A stretch of 64,000 nt of DNA from Pocillopora verrucosa (taxonomy: Eukaryota; Cnidaria; Anthozoa; Scleractinia; Pocilloporidae): contig NC_089312.1 of assembly GCF_036669915.1 (NCBI RefSeq), forward strand, positions 7,416,938 through 7,480,937. The letters are read 5' to 3'. Position 1 is the stretch's first letter. Each line of letters begins with the position of its first letter. Of this stretch, positions 49,118 through 61,700 are shown in pieces. The notes beneath the pieces are model-generated. The model was not told where the DNA came from and did no database searches. It saw nothing but the letters and a program-made list of their open reading frames with translations. Position numbers and translations under genes: made by a program.

Positions 49118-49330
49118 GGCTTGTTAGCTTAAGGGTTGGTAGAGCACTGCACCGGTATCGCAGAAGCCATGTTTTCAAATCCCATACAGGCCTGATTTTT
49201 TTCAGACCTTATTTTCACTACTGCTCGAGTAGTTCTCATTACTGCGAAAATCGCTTTCATATTTATTTCTTAATCATCAGTTAACATCTATGATTTTCAT
49301 GAATTCACAGTCATTTGAATAAGAATATCC
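49118..49330 (+). mobile_element. tRNA-headed SINE (unit 4)
   Basis: The head at 49118-49193 keeps the acceptor pairing and the T arm. The anticodon loop is CCGGTAT (GGT, Thr-like) and the D region has a 3-nt insertion (TTAAGGGTTGGTAGAGC). A T-run follows, then the usual tail CACTACTGCTCGAGTAGT. Confidence 0.65.
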
Positions 49331-50670
49331 TGCGTTCAACGTTGTTATCCGTGAAAATTTTCTTTTCTCTTTTTGCCGCGGCAATAACTTGAAAAAAAAA
49401 TGTTGAAATCGTTGAGAACAGAAAAAAAATGGTAAAAACATGCTAATTTTCGCCACAGAAAAGTCTGTTCCAAGAGAATATGAACTCTTCTCTATTTCTA
49501 TCTGGTCTCTATTACGTTTAACACTGAGGAGTTGCACAACCCATTGTTGCTCAAACAAGTCCTAATAGTACATCGTTTAGAAATGACTTTTCAAAGAGGA
49601 CACTGAAATAGTTTTAGATAGTTGCGTCTATACCTTACCTCAAGCTTTGTTAACTCTTGTAAAGAATGCTCTGGTTAAAGTTCTGTGCGCAAACCTTCCC
49701 TATTTCGTTTCTTTGGCAAACTTTGCCCTCAAGTGCACCTGTCTCGTTACCTGTCAATATTATAAATGACATACCGTTTGTTTTTTTGCAAAGATTTTTC
49801 GCCGTTTGGGGCTATGGTGATTTATCGATTTTCTTGCTGTATTTCCATGTCAAACAAAGATTCACTAAAAAAATGGATTTGAAGACAAACTCTTAAAACC
49901 AAGATATCGAAAATTTACGGTCAAATTTGTTGTCTTTGAAAAATTCACCCGTGCTTATTAACACCAAATTGCACTCGAAATCATGTTATTACCTACACTG
50001 ATATGACACTCAGACCGGACCAAACTTGTTTATTTTAAGTTTTCCAGATTTGCTTACACAAATATGGTAAAATGCGGACCGATTAAGAACCAATCAAAAC
50101 GCTCGGATTTCCTTGCCATATAATAATACATGTGTGTACTTGTTGACAGAGGGGGAGGGCTGGAAGGGGAAAATATTTGACTAGAGGTCAAGACATACAG
50201 ACCGAACGCAGCGGGGTCTGCGCTTCACGGCTGGGTGCCAAATACTTTCCCGTCCGGCCCGACCTAACTCAGTCATTAGTTATCGCACAGCTCTTTAGGG
50301 CCCTGCTAACGCCATCGCGTACAGCCCTCACGCGGGGATTTTTGTCTAAAGTAGTTTCAAAAGCTCAGTTTAAACGTATATTTGCTAGAACTTACTTATT
50401 ATTTAGGTTTGAATATGCACAGATATATCTAAATATATATATATATTTTTTCTTTAATTGAGAGTGAAATTTCGGAACACGCAAGTCGGCAAATAACAAC
50501 AGAGGAACCAAAGAAAGGTTTGTAAACATGCCAGGCGTAGTAATTGATGTTATTATAAGGTGAGCAGAGAAGAAAATCCTCAAGGAGTAAACGAAATGGA
50601 CAGTCCGAGTTGTGAAGGTTTTCACACTCAGTTAGTATGCAACCTTACTTAAGGTAATAAAAATCAAACA

Positions 50671-50935
50671 CAACTGAGTTGATAACGTAAACTGGCCACC
50701 GTAAAGAGTTTCAAAGCTGACGTTTCGACTTTCTCAGCCCTTCGTCAGAGTGAATGGACGAAACTTATCCCTTTAATAAAAGGGGTATGTTTTTGAAGAC
50801 ACTATGGAGCTGGGTCGGTAGGGGAGTACAACAAAATCATTTGGGTTTTATCAACTTAGTTGATAATGTAAATTGGCCACCGTAAAGAGTTTGAAAGTTG
50901 ACGTTTCGAGCGTTAGCTTTTGTCAGAGCGAATGG
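50671..50935 (-). mobile_element. Penelope-like terminal repeats with hammerhead-like cores (two copies)
   Basis: Two copies of one terminal sequence lie about 180 bp apart (50671-50760 and 50851-50935). On the minus strand copy 1 has CTGACGA, a short stem-loop and GAAACGTC (50714-50750), the conserved order of a minimal hammerhead ribozyme. Copy 2 (50896-50929) has CTGACAA in place of CTGACGA but a better stem II (AGC-TAAC-GCT) and stem I (GCT/AGC). Hammerhead motifs in the terminal repeats of Penelope-like elements are established. I assign the family also because a GIY-YIG fragment lies just downstream. Confidence 0.65.
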
Positions 50936-51103
50936 GGAAATTGTGCGTTGTGTTTATATGCAGAAAATGGAATACGCTATTGGTGGGAACGTGGTAACAA
51001 GAAAAAAAAACATTAGTGGAATGGAAAGCGTTCTTTGATACCTTGGGGTTTAAGAGGGCCGATTTGTAAGATAATATCAAATATTCGCACTTTTTGAAAA
51101 AAT

Positions 51104-51304
51104 AGATACATTGGTGAAACAGGAAGACGACCAAGAGTGGCAAGAGACCGATTCCGAGCACACCTCGGCGACGTAGAAAGGAAAGACAAGGACACATCCA
51201 AAAGAAAAAGCGGCAAAACTCTAGAACAAAAATTTACCTTTCAAATTGGCGCTCTGTTGGCAGCCGGATTGACACGCACACCGCTGCCCCTGAAAACCAC
51301 GTGA
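51104..51304 (+). pseudogene. GIY-YIG endonuclease fragment of a Penelope-like element
   Basis: A 67-codon plus-strand frame begins RYIGETGRRPRVARDRFRAH and continues LGDVERKDKDTSK before losing resemblance and reaching a stop. YIGET..RL..R...H is the hallmark of the GIY-YIG endonuclease of Penelope-like retroelements. The reverse transcriptase is not present. The fragment is on the opposite strand to the hammerhead-like cores next to it, so one of the parts is inverted. Confidence 0.75.
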
Positions 51305-51615
51305 CCCTGCCTCCCATCCCTTCCGAAAAAAATAGGAAAAAAAACGGGTCCCTTAAAATGAGTAAGCGTCAGCGGGCTGTGTGAAATACGTTTAATATCA
51401 AGCTTATATGCAATAAGAGAGCGCCGCTTCTATAATGAAGATTACCTTAACTGCTTATGTGGGTCTATGGTGATTTATGCTATCAATTTTATAAACATTT
51501 TATTTCAAAGTCAACAGAGTTTTTTCCCTCTTTCTTGTGACAGTCTGTTTTAATAGTGTAATCTCCATTATCGCAGCGCCACTCGATCGGACGAGCCATT
51601 TCATAACATGTATAA

Positions 51616-54600
51616 TTAAGGCTTGTTTATAATCCTCTACACCCCAACATCAGTATGTATATTCTCCATACTGTTCCTCATGCCTTTCCAAAGGTGCTGA
51701 CAAGGAGAGTTTGATGAACGATCAAGGACTGCTTTAGTTGGTAATCTTTTTCCTTATTCTCTTGACCTTAATGCTTAAAAAGCAATGCGTAAATTTTTTC
51801 GTTAACTGCATTAAGCTTGATGGAAGTTGTTCATTCCTTTTTTTGACGTAAATAATCAACTGGACTTTGTGGAAATGGTGCAAGGAAGATGAAATGAACG
51901 TAAACTTGACATTATAATTTTTTTGTCAATTTAAATTTACTAACCATCTTCAGTTTAATGTGATATGCTCGGAAGAGTTGGAGTGGGTTCTAAATTAACG
52001 TTGAAATAAGTCAACGAGAATTTTGTCGGCGAAGATCAGAAATTTTAATCATATATTAACCAGAAAGGCAAATAAATAAACTAATGCAACGAAACAATAA
52101 CAGAAATTGAAGCGGACCAAAAACTGGGTTAAAACAACAAGAAAATAGCAAAATTCTCTTGAGTAAACAACTGACTTCTGCAAATGAAATGTTCATGTCC
52201 CGCCTCACGCTTCATACCTCTTTCAGGCAAAGGTCAACAAATATAAATTTTAACTCGCATATTAGTTCAAAAAAGCGGAAAAAAAAAGCGGAGTAAATTA
52301 ATTAAAACGAAATACGGTTGGCGCCTTGTTATATTCACGTCAATGAACAAGATATCAGTAAAATAAAAATAGAAACTCGACAACTTCCTGTTGATTTAAG
52401 TCGAGAGCTTGTATTGACCATTAAATGAAAATACAACAATTCTATCTAACTACATGAAAAATGGTCTATATAAACACCGGCTGGCTCATATGGAGGCACC
52501 GGAACTCTTAACAGAAGCGCAGCATTAAAAACATTTTTTTTTTCATCTTCAACATCGACTGATGGCAAACCTTTTAAGATGCTTTTCATCTCAATGAATG
52601 AAATTTTCGATGATTGATTTTCCTTCAGAATAAAAAAAATTAACGAAGAGCCGCAAAGAAAGGAGACAGCTCCGTTTTTTCTGTTATTAATCTGTTTGAT
52701 ATTTTATTCTTCTGCACTCCCCCGTGTGTGTGTATGTGTTTTTTTTTTCTCTTTGCAGCGACGATCTCATACTTTACATACGTTGGCTTTCCGTAATATA
52801 TATGGTTATCCTGGTTCCATTTCCAATTAACAACAATAATTTCTGTCGGAAAAACTAAGGGAATAACTAACTTTCACCACGCTTAATGCATTTTACGAAA
52901 AGAAAAAAAGGGAAATAGAAAAAAATTTCCTTCCTGATTCAAATTTCAAGCTAAACGAATAAAAACATAACCATGACACCAGGTACTTGGAAATTGTGGA
53001 AAAAGGGAAAACAAACTATTTTTTAATAGAGCCATATTTCTTTCTTTCCACCGAAATAGAAACGGAAATTGAATCTATGGGGACAGAATTGTAGTGAAGA
53101 ATCCAGCAGCTTAGCTGCGGGATGAACTCTTTAATCCTCCGTATTAACAACGCACCGCAAAAAAATATTTCCTTTAAAGAACCCTGCTAGACCGTAAACC
53201 TATGACGTATGGAAGAGTTTCCAACTGGGAAAATTACGAACAAAATGAATCTATTTGCGTATACGAATGATTGAAATTACCAATGACATTAATGCATTAA
53301 ATAAATAATTTAAAAACCTAATATATATACCGCCTCCGCGAAAATAGGATATTTGACGTCTAAGGCACTAACAAATGGGTTTCCAATCGCTTTAAAAACA
53401 CCTGCGCGAGCAACAATTCTTATTGGCATGGGAACTTTCTAGTTCTCAGGAAATCGCTGAGTTCTTTAGTCAAAAAGATTGCCAAATACACAAACAGAAA
53501 TTTCACAAAGCGGGGGTAAAGAAGTAATTCGTTTAGCGGAGCAGTTTTTTAGAAACGGTAAGAATTATCAAGTTTTCTTCTTTCATGTGTGCGAATTTAA
53601 ATTGCCAAAGGTGTCGGAAAACTGCTCGCTAAGTGAACTATTTGTGCGAGCAATCCAGCTTGAATGTGTTGACAAACTTCATGATTTGTTTTCGTTTCTC
53701 ATGGAAAATACGATTCGAAAAAAAATTGTCACTGATCACAACAGCGCTAATCTATGTTAAGACGAGTTAGATATTACAAGAAAACTTTATTCGAACTCAA
53801 ACCTGCCTGAATGAAAATGACTCCAAATTTGTGATGAACGTTCGGTCACGGTTTTCTTAGCGGCTCTTAGTTACGTCAAAGAAGACCGATAAACATCACT
53901 AAATATCGCACAACACCGACATGTGTGGGATGAAGATAATACTGAATATACATCAGATCTTAAAATGAAATTATTTCAGATTCAAATAGATCTTCGTGGC
54001 CATAAATAAAATGCATGCGGAGATCTCAATAACTTTTATTCCATAAGCGGCTGGTGATGGTGCATTGGGCGGCTATGTCATTATTTGAAAGCGAAATCAA
54101 GGGCCGACTCTAATGCTATACAGAGGGCTGTGACAGGTCTTTTGAGTGGCGATTGACCAAGAGAATCGATCGGTACGAGAAATTCGGCGATTGAAAGATT
54201 AAAAAAAAAAACCTTTTAACATCGTTATTCTATTACAGTTCAGACTATACACATTTTAAAACGAAAACATTTTTAAAAATCTTATAACACAATTTTTTTT
54301 TTCAAAACAGCTTTATAATTAAGCAATACCTGAATGACACATAACAAGAGAGGATTTTACACATGGAGTTGAATATTGTATGATACAAACTCTCCGGTAT
54401 TTTCAGTATTTTTCCAGAAAACGACATAACTCCTTTATCCGGATATATTTAAAATCCCTTCCTCAACTCAAAGCCAATTTTATTGTGTAAGGCATGGCCT
54501 GATATTTTCTTAATTTGACAACAAATACAACAAAAATATCACGTTTCTGTTTTCGTGCTGCTAACAGCCGGTGCATAATCCTCGTTTCCATTTGTTAGAG

Positions 54601-55415
54601 TCCTTTTGCATTTAATGACGGCCTAATTGGTTGTGGGTGCAATCACTTCCGATATAAATCGCGACTTCACGACAAGGGTCGTAGCCTGCACATAGTCCTG
54701 AGGGCCCAGGCCTACAATTTGTTTCCGCCCACTTATCTGCTTTTATAGTACAACTATTACAAATTTTTAGACAGAAATTGAACTTTCTCACGGTACAGGC
54801 CTACGGCAAGTCGAAGCTGGCTACGTCCCTGACGACTACATACTGCTGTCCTCCGAAATTAGGTCGGCCAAATAAAGTGGCCTTGCAAGAGTTTGAGTTC
54901 ACAGTGAGCAGGTCTTGGGAAAGAGATCTCAGTTACCCTCTTTAGTTGAATTGTCACATCCTAATTAATGCCTCCTTTTCTCATGGAAAAAATCATTCAC
55001 GTTATTCAAGTTCAAGAAAATCGGTTAGTTTTAATTTCGGGAGAAACCCTTCCCGTTTCATCAACTGCGTCGCCACTATAAAAAGTTTCTAAAGCTAGCG
55101 TTTCGAAGGTCTGACGCTCGAAAAATCAGCTTTAAAAAAAACATTACGTTAGCCAATTTACATCATCAACTCGGTTGATTTAACCAAGAAACTTAACTCC
55201 CCACCCCCTCGCTTACTCGGCCTCTTGCCAAGTAGTTGTCCTGGCCCATCATTTTTATGCTAGGGAATTTATTGATATGGCAAAGTGGGTTTATATGTGA
55301 TTGAACTATCTCCATTGAGAAGAAAGAAAAAAATCTGAGCAGAAACTAAACATTCCAGTGTATTACAGTATTGCTTTTTCGTTCCAGCCGTTTCGTGCAT
55401 TCTGTTCGTCTCGAA
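51616..55415. other. Long AT-rich gene-free stretch
   Basis: About 3.8 kb contains no supported gene. It has many A- and T-runs. A 93-codon frame at 53479-53760 starts at TTG and has no recognised features. Near 55060-55190 there is a degraded piece of the Penelope-like terminal sequence: GTTTCTAAAGCTAGCGTTTCG, then an inverted part ending CATCAACTCGGTTGATTTAAC. Confidence 0.5.
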
Positions 55416-56144
55416 ATGACAACGTCAAACGACTGCCTGACGGTACCCCTAACACGAAAATTCGGCAGCATGCCGGCACTGGCTCAAAAATCCGCCATAT
55501 CACTTGACTTCCACGACGAAGGATTTAAGCCTCGCAGAGTATCTGGAAGCTCTGACCCAGAAAAGACTGGAACCACACTTTGCGAATCACAGGGAGTCCA
55601 CGGGCTACCCCTTCTCAAGGTATCTTTCGAAACACCCGCCAACAGCGCCTACGGCGCAGACATTTGGCGGGAAAATGGACGGCACACAACTTTAGGGGTG
55701 TCCCGGATGGATGCAAGTGAAAGTAAAACACCAAATAAGGGAACAAGGGCCTTTGGGAGTGCTGGGAAATGGAAGCCGGACGAGGCTCTAACATTTTTGC
55801 CCAGTCGATATTCAGAATGGTTCAACAGGAGTTCATCTTTGAATTATAGAATAGGGGTGAAGACTGCTGACACTAGTGCTAAACCACAAGCACAGCAGTC
55901 CAGAGGGCAAAACAGGACGGCTAATACTGGACAAACCACGAAGGGCATGAAAGCAAGAAAGTCACTACTTCGCAGAAAAACAGATACTTCGAAGAAAACA
56001 GCTACGACAGACAATGACGGTGAAAAATATTCACAAGAAACACCCCTGAATAGGGTGGGTAATTCTCAGGACTACAGACAAAAATGTATCCAGTGGTTGC
56101 AATCTTTACCAGACACTAATACGCTTGCTATGAATTTGCGTTGA
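55416..56144 (+). CDS. Hypothetical protein, 242 codons, unrecognised
   Basis: An open frame of 242 codons starts at the ATG at 55416. It is open upstream to 55371 without another ATG, and plausible splice acceptors (TTACAG, TTCCAG) lie just before it, so it could be a 3' exon. The protein is polar and basic with no transmembrane segment or signal peptide. The middle is rich in Lys, Thr, Ser and Gln (160-225) and looks disordered. The C-terminus QKCIQWLQSLPD is the most domain-like part. I recognise no family. It is by far the longest plus-strand frame in this part of the window and converges on the minus-strand gene at 57.5 kb. Confidence 0.5.
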   Translation: MTTSNDCLTVPLTRKFGSMPALAQKSAISLDFHDEGFKPRRVSGSSDPEKTGTTLCESQGVHGLPLLKVSFETPANSAYGADIWRENGRHTTLGVSRMDASESKTPNKGTRAFGSAGKWKPDEALTFLPSRYSEWFNRSSSLNYRIGVKTADTSAKPQAQQSRGQNRTANTGQTTKGMKARKSLLRRKTDTSKKTATTDNDGEKYSQETPLNRVGNSQDYRQKCIQWLQSLPDTNTLAMNLR

Positions 56145-57538
56145 GACAATCGTTGGAACATTCAAGAAAATGAAAATTTTCTTCCTTCATGCTAAATTCA
56201 AGTTCTCTCCTCTTTTCATCGTAGAGCATCTTGAATCTGAAATTTGAAGAAAACTCTCGTCGTTCTCTTAACCAGACATATCTGCAAGGCAGTGGCCAGT
56301 GTCTGCTCGCCACACACACACACACAAATAAAAAAAACTTAAAATATCCATCGTGTAGTTATCGAAGTTTAAAAGCCAAACAAACTAGACAGCGACACCA
56401 ATTAAAGGTAAAACTAAAAGTGAAATTCTTGTCTATTGGTTGTTTCCGTGTGACTTGATGTAATTGTCAAGTCTCTTGCAGCCGCTGTTTGATTCGTCAC
56501 GCTTCCACCACTAGAATACTTGGCGGGGGAGGGGGGCTTGGTGGCATTGTTACGGGGCAAGATGATCACATCTACAGTCACAAAGTTGGGTAAGAAAATT
56601 GGGGAAGTGTCACTGTAATCCTTCTCCTTTTCCGCGCAGGTGATCATTCGCGTTTGTGACCAACGTCATGATTCAAAACCCCTTTTTCTTTCCGGTCGCC
56701 ATGTCGGCTAAATATCAGAACGAATTCATGCAGTACGTTTCTTCCGATATCTGACGTTTCGGACAACATGCATATATGCAGACTGAAAACTTAAAAATTG
56801 ACCCGTTTAGTCCCCATCTATAAAACCGACCAACTTTCCAGCTTCTGTGTGATAGTGGAAACCTTGGGATACAATTAGAAGGGATATGAAATTTTTAATA
56901 AGCTACGTACGGCTGGAAACAAGAAGTGTTGCCATGAAGTTATAACTTAGGTCTATAAATCATTCACCACTAGAAAGATAATAAAAAATTTACGACATCA
57001 AGTCTGTGTTTATTTACTAAACCTTCATAAGTGTAATAATTTTAGTTAGGAAGGGTGGGGTTGGTAGACTTAGCCTCTATGCCTTTTTTTCTATAGAAGT
57101 ACTTCGTGTACAATTTTCTCTCTAAAGACAAAATATTTCCAAAATATTTATATAAAATTACCTTAATTCAGGTACAAGTGTTCCTCAAAAAACATTCAGA
57201 AACAGTGTTAAGACTCCGTACTTTTTTGAACACAGAGCCCATGGTTTGATCGATCTCCTGGAGTTGGTAACACTCCTTAACCCTTTCATGTTTTGAAAAG
57301 TTTGAATATATTTTGCAAAATCCCAGATACTTGAGAGATAGCAGTAGCTTGCTCATTCAGTGCAACATGTCCTTGAGGTAGCAATCAAATTTCCCTAACA
57401 GAGATCTGTGGCTGATCAAATCATCCGGCTGTTAAACCACACTTTTTCCGTGGTACGTATAAGTCCGATAAAGAAATTATTTCTGTCTGGGCGCCTAGCT
57501 TTTTAATAAATGAGTTTACAGTAAATCTTCTGAAGAGG
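56145..57538. other. Convergent intergenic region
   Basis: This lies between the stop of the plus-strand ORF and the stop of the minus-strand adaptor-like gene. A minus-strand AATAAA (TTTATT near 57008-57013) could end the latter. It contains a short (CA)n-like tract (56313-56324) and a G-rich run near 56523-56537. No other gene is supported. Confidence 0.45.
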
Positions 57539-58683
57539 TTATCTGTTGACGTGTTCGAATTGCTGCAGGTAAGATTCCACGAGTTGAAGTAGCCGCCAAT
57601 CATCAGTCGCCATGGTAACAACAGTTAGATCGTTTAGTGGACGGAATTTTAGTAAAAGATGCTGACAAGGTGGCATGAAAATACCAAGGTGAACTTCATC
57701 ATCTAGAAAATAACAGCCATTGGTTAAAAACACATGGCACGTGACGCATGGCTAATAGAGAAGGGAAAACAAGTGGAGTAAGCAAAGGAACAACAAGGGA
57801 GAAATATACTATTTCAAATCTAAAATATTCTTATACCCAGCCAAACTGACCTGAAGCACTCATAACAAACGGCAGCAAGTGTTCCTCTAAGATGTTTCCC
57901 ATGGTGTTCCACTTCACCGAGAGGGAGATTATTGATTCAGCCCCAGTCCCCGCGGGGTATTCACTGCAATATCACATGCAAACAAATCAAAGAACTGAGA
58001 TTCCAGTAGTAAAAGAGAAAAATTAGAATAAGTAAGAACCATATTGAACAAATTGGCATTGCGACGTGAGACTGAACCGAAAGAAAGACGAAAATACAAA
58101 AAACTACAAAAATGCATGACTGCTTTGATTTAACAAAAACAGTTATCTGAAGAGATGCCATAAAAAGTAGGATTGTCTCATCCACAGAATGCTTTTTGGT
58201 TAAGACTAGAAACCTAAACCGTGGCAGTGTCTATATGAACTTAATTACTAACACCTTCGTCGATTCAGATTGCTTATCCCTAATTTACATCTTAACTTTC
58301 GGGGGTTTTTTACTTTGAACCCGGCATAATCAGTCTAACCTACACGTAAGTGTACTTGAAAATGAAAACACGGAGTTGTAGCAACGTGGTTCAAGCTTGG
58401 GATCAATATCATTATCTGGGCAACTGCCCACCTACCCCTCCCCTAAATCAACAACAGTCGATTGAGAACAAGTTAAAGTTAACGTTGGGTTAGGGGAGGG
58501 GTAGGTGGGCAGTTGCCCTGATACTGATATTTGATCCCAAACTTGTTATTGTTGATTCGTATTTTCAATTATTTAACAGAGTCATCAGTTGAAATTGTAA
58601 ATTTTCCCTTTCTTTTATAACTTGGCTAATCTTCTTTTCTCGGAAATTGTGATTTTGATGATTAACTGGTAAGCGGACTCCGT

Positions 58684-58725
<42 letters not shown>

Positions 58726-61700
58726 CGCATTCCCGCTGCTTGGTCTTCCGATTTTGTTATCACTCGTATGATTACAGATTGTATTGGATTTTTGTCAATC
58801 CTATTATCATTACTTATTATTATTCGAAATCGACCCCAACAACAACGCAGATACTTCAAGTTATCTCATTGGTCGGGAAGTGTGTAGAACCACACTTGCA
58901 ATGTCTTAATTTCGCCTATACTTTTGAGACAAATTTCCAACAAACAGAAGAGGACTATCTTCGTGCTTGCTTTACTTCGTCAAAGCACTCAGGAGGGGGT
59001 GGTGGAGGAGGCTAGGGGTGGGGGAATTCTCTAAAGTTATCTAAACACTAAACTCTATCTCATCCCAAAAGTTACTCGTTACTAGAGGAACATTCTGTGA
59101 CAAAGACGTCAATGATTTCGTAAAGAATACCTGGTGCGCTGCACTTTAACGATGTGATCCCACAGCACAGAGAAAAGTTCTGCTTTGACACTCGTTACCG
59201 GTGCAGTCTGAAAGAAAAGACGAAATTTTGTGGTCTGGTACTGGACGGTTCACTATTTGAAATACATCGAAACTACGTCAGTGCTCATCAATTATTCCCT
59301 CCCGTTTTACCTTGAAGTAAGCTGGCACTTGAAGAGGATTAAACAAGTCACAAAACTGAACTGGCAAATTCTCCAGTTGCATTGCACTGGTTAAACCATT
59401 ATCATCACTGAATATCGCTCTGAAAGTAAAGAGTAGCAGTTTGATATTTCGTTGTGACGCATATTCAACCCTTTTCAAATTCCAAAGAGTGACTGGCTAT
59501 AAATTTTCTTTACAGTATCACCCTTGAATCAAATGCTAAGGTCACGATAAAAAAGGAAATGATCACCAAGCTCCTGCTTGTCAAATAAATTAGTCGCCTG
59601 GTCATTCTCAAAGAAAATGTAAAGAGAGCATTGTGGTGAATATAAATATCATATTTTAGGGAGTAAAGTGTTAAGGTGATAGAGGTAAATCAAGCAATTT
59701 TAAGACCCTAAATTTTGCCATTGTAGGCGGGTGCCTAGTTTAATAAACTGTAAAAGTGGGAAAGAACGGTCCAAAAACTGTATAGTTTGCGTTGGCATCC
59801 ACCCAAGCTTGTTACAGTTGCGAGACAGACTTCAATCCTTTTGTTTTGTTTTGTTTTTATTCTTCACATCTTCAGTGGGGGCTGTTTAGTAAACTAGTTT
59901 GAAAATAGGATGAGAAAAATCGAACCACCCCCCTTAACATACTTTGTGGGCATCGATCACTTAAAGTGAACTCTTTTCTTACTTATCATCTAAAAATCGG
60001 AAGGGTTATGTTGAGCCTATTTTTGAATAGGCTGCAACAAAACAAACCCGAAAGTCACATAAATGGTTACAAACCGCCGACATATTAGATATATCAAAGT
60101 AAGATTCTCTACTCAAACTTGTGCTCAATCGTATAAAACGAGTCACACGTGCTACGCTGTTCTTTTTAGTTGCAATTTTCCACAAACCTTACCTAACTTT
60201 GAACACGGCGGGTACTGGATCGAGAGGGCAAAAGTTTACAGTTATCACATAACAGCCTGTGGGATGCAAAAGAAAAATGTTCAGCTTAATACAGCCAAGT
60301 AACGCTTAACAGAGCCTAGCACAATAACAAAGCTGGAAAAAAATGAAGAGCATTTAGTGTTTCAAAGAAACCACCCCTCCCTCCCTCCCCCCCTTTCTCT
60401 AATTCCAATTGCGTGTGAGGACATTTGTTTCCTACGCCTCTTTGCCTACGCAGGTATATTTTAATAACGATTAGCTCTCACCTTCAGATGGAGATGTCGA
60501 CTTAGCGGCCGATAAGTATGAGATGTGAATGTCTAAACAGAAATAAAAAGCCCATTATAAACATGCACAATTTTATTATTACGAGAGATCAAAACAAACA
60601 GAGGCACATCAAAATTCAGAGCAATTTTGCAATTCGGGATTGCAGGGGTTAGGCTAAGATTGGTCTTAAAAACTCAGAACACCCGCTAACGCAATCACTG
60701 CAAAACTAAACCCATGTGCAACTAGCGCTTCTGGCGGTTTATACATCTTTCCTTTGAGTTCTAATTGACTCCAAGCAATAATTTTCCCTCCCCTGTCTAT
60801 TTTACTCCTTTGATTTGGTCAAACCAAAGCAGAGGAGTCAAACGATGCAAGAAGTTGTAAACAACTGCAACGAACAACCAACCTTTGAGTTGCTTGTATC
60901 TTCTGTCAGTGTGAAATTTCAGAACCAAAGCATAGATAATCGTTGGAATAGGTAGAGTCGAAGAATCTGTCTGTTGAAAGAGATAATCACAGTTCCATTT
61001 ATATTTTATTAAAAAAATTAACTAAAATTGAAAGAACGGGAACGACGACGAAGAAGTCAATCAAAAACAAAATTATTTTTTCAGCTAGAATTTCGCGAAT
61101 GGCTGGAACCATTAACTATCTCTTGCAGCGCCTCACTCCAACTTCAGCAAAACATATAAAAGCAGCGTCGAGTTAAGTTTGGTGATTCCACGTTGTTAGG
61201 GACCTTCTTCGGCAGTCAGGACGGCAACGCCAAGGAAGACTGATTAAAAAATGAATTTCTGCCTTTAATTAGAATTTTAAAAATGGCTGCATTTGTTTAC
61301 TGTCTCATACGGCGCCACACCTCAACTTCAACATAGCATATAAAAGAAGCTTTGAGTTCCAAATGGAAATTGAAATAATTTGCCGTCGCGGTTTCGGCTC
61401 GTAGACGACGCAAGTTATGGTGATTTCACGTTGTTGTCTTGCAGAGGACGGCTAAGAAATGTACAAAGATTTAATACGAACGTGCTGAGCTATTGTTCTA
61501 CCAATTAGACACCCTGAAAACTGAATTTGCCAGTTCAGTTTTTCCATGTCCTCGTTGCCGTCGCCGTCGTGGCTTGCTTAAGGTGCCCGTTGTTTTGCAG
61601 AGGACGGCTAAGAAATGTACACACTTTCAAACGCACGCACTAAGTTACTTTTCCACTGATGAGATCTTTTGTTTTGCAGCGTCCTCGTTCTCGTCGCCTT

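Larger units (their letters stand above)
42736..51615. repeat. Tandem segmental unit 4, heavily altered
   Basis: It starts at the GATATAAATTTTTTCGAG block equivalent to the start of the other units. From about 42760 to 45170 unrelated sequence replaces the start. Homology resumes at about 45180 through the GPCR and the tRNA-headed SINE to about 49450. It is then replaced again to about 51485, and the last block (51486-51612, TTTCAAAGTCAACAG .. CATAACATG) again matches the right end of units 2 and 3. The LINE is missing. Confidence 0.65.

Noticed and set aside
53479-53760. 93-codon frame as a small gene.
   Set aside because: It opens with TTG, has no early ATG, and shows no homology or splice context that I recognise.
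58491-58496. TTAGGGG-like telomere repeat.
   Set aside because: It is a single occurrence inside the foldback arms, not a telomeric array.
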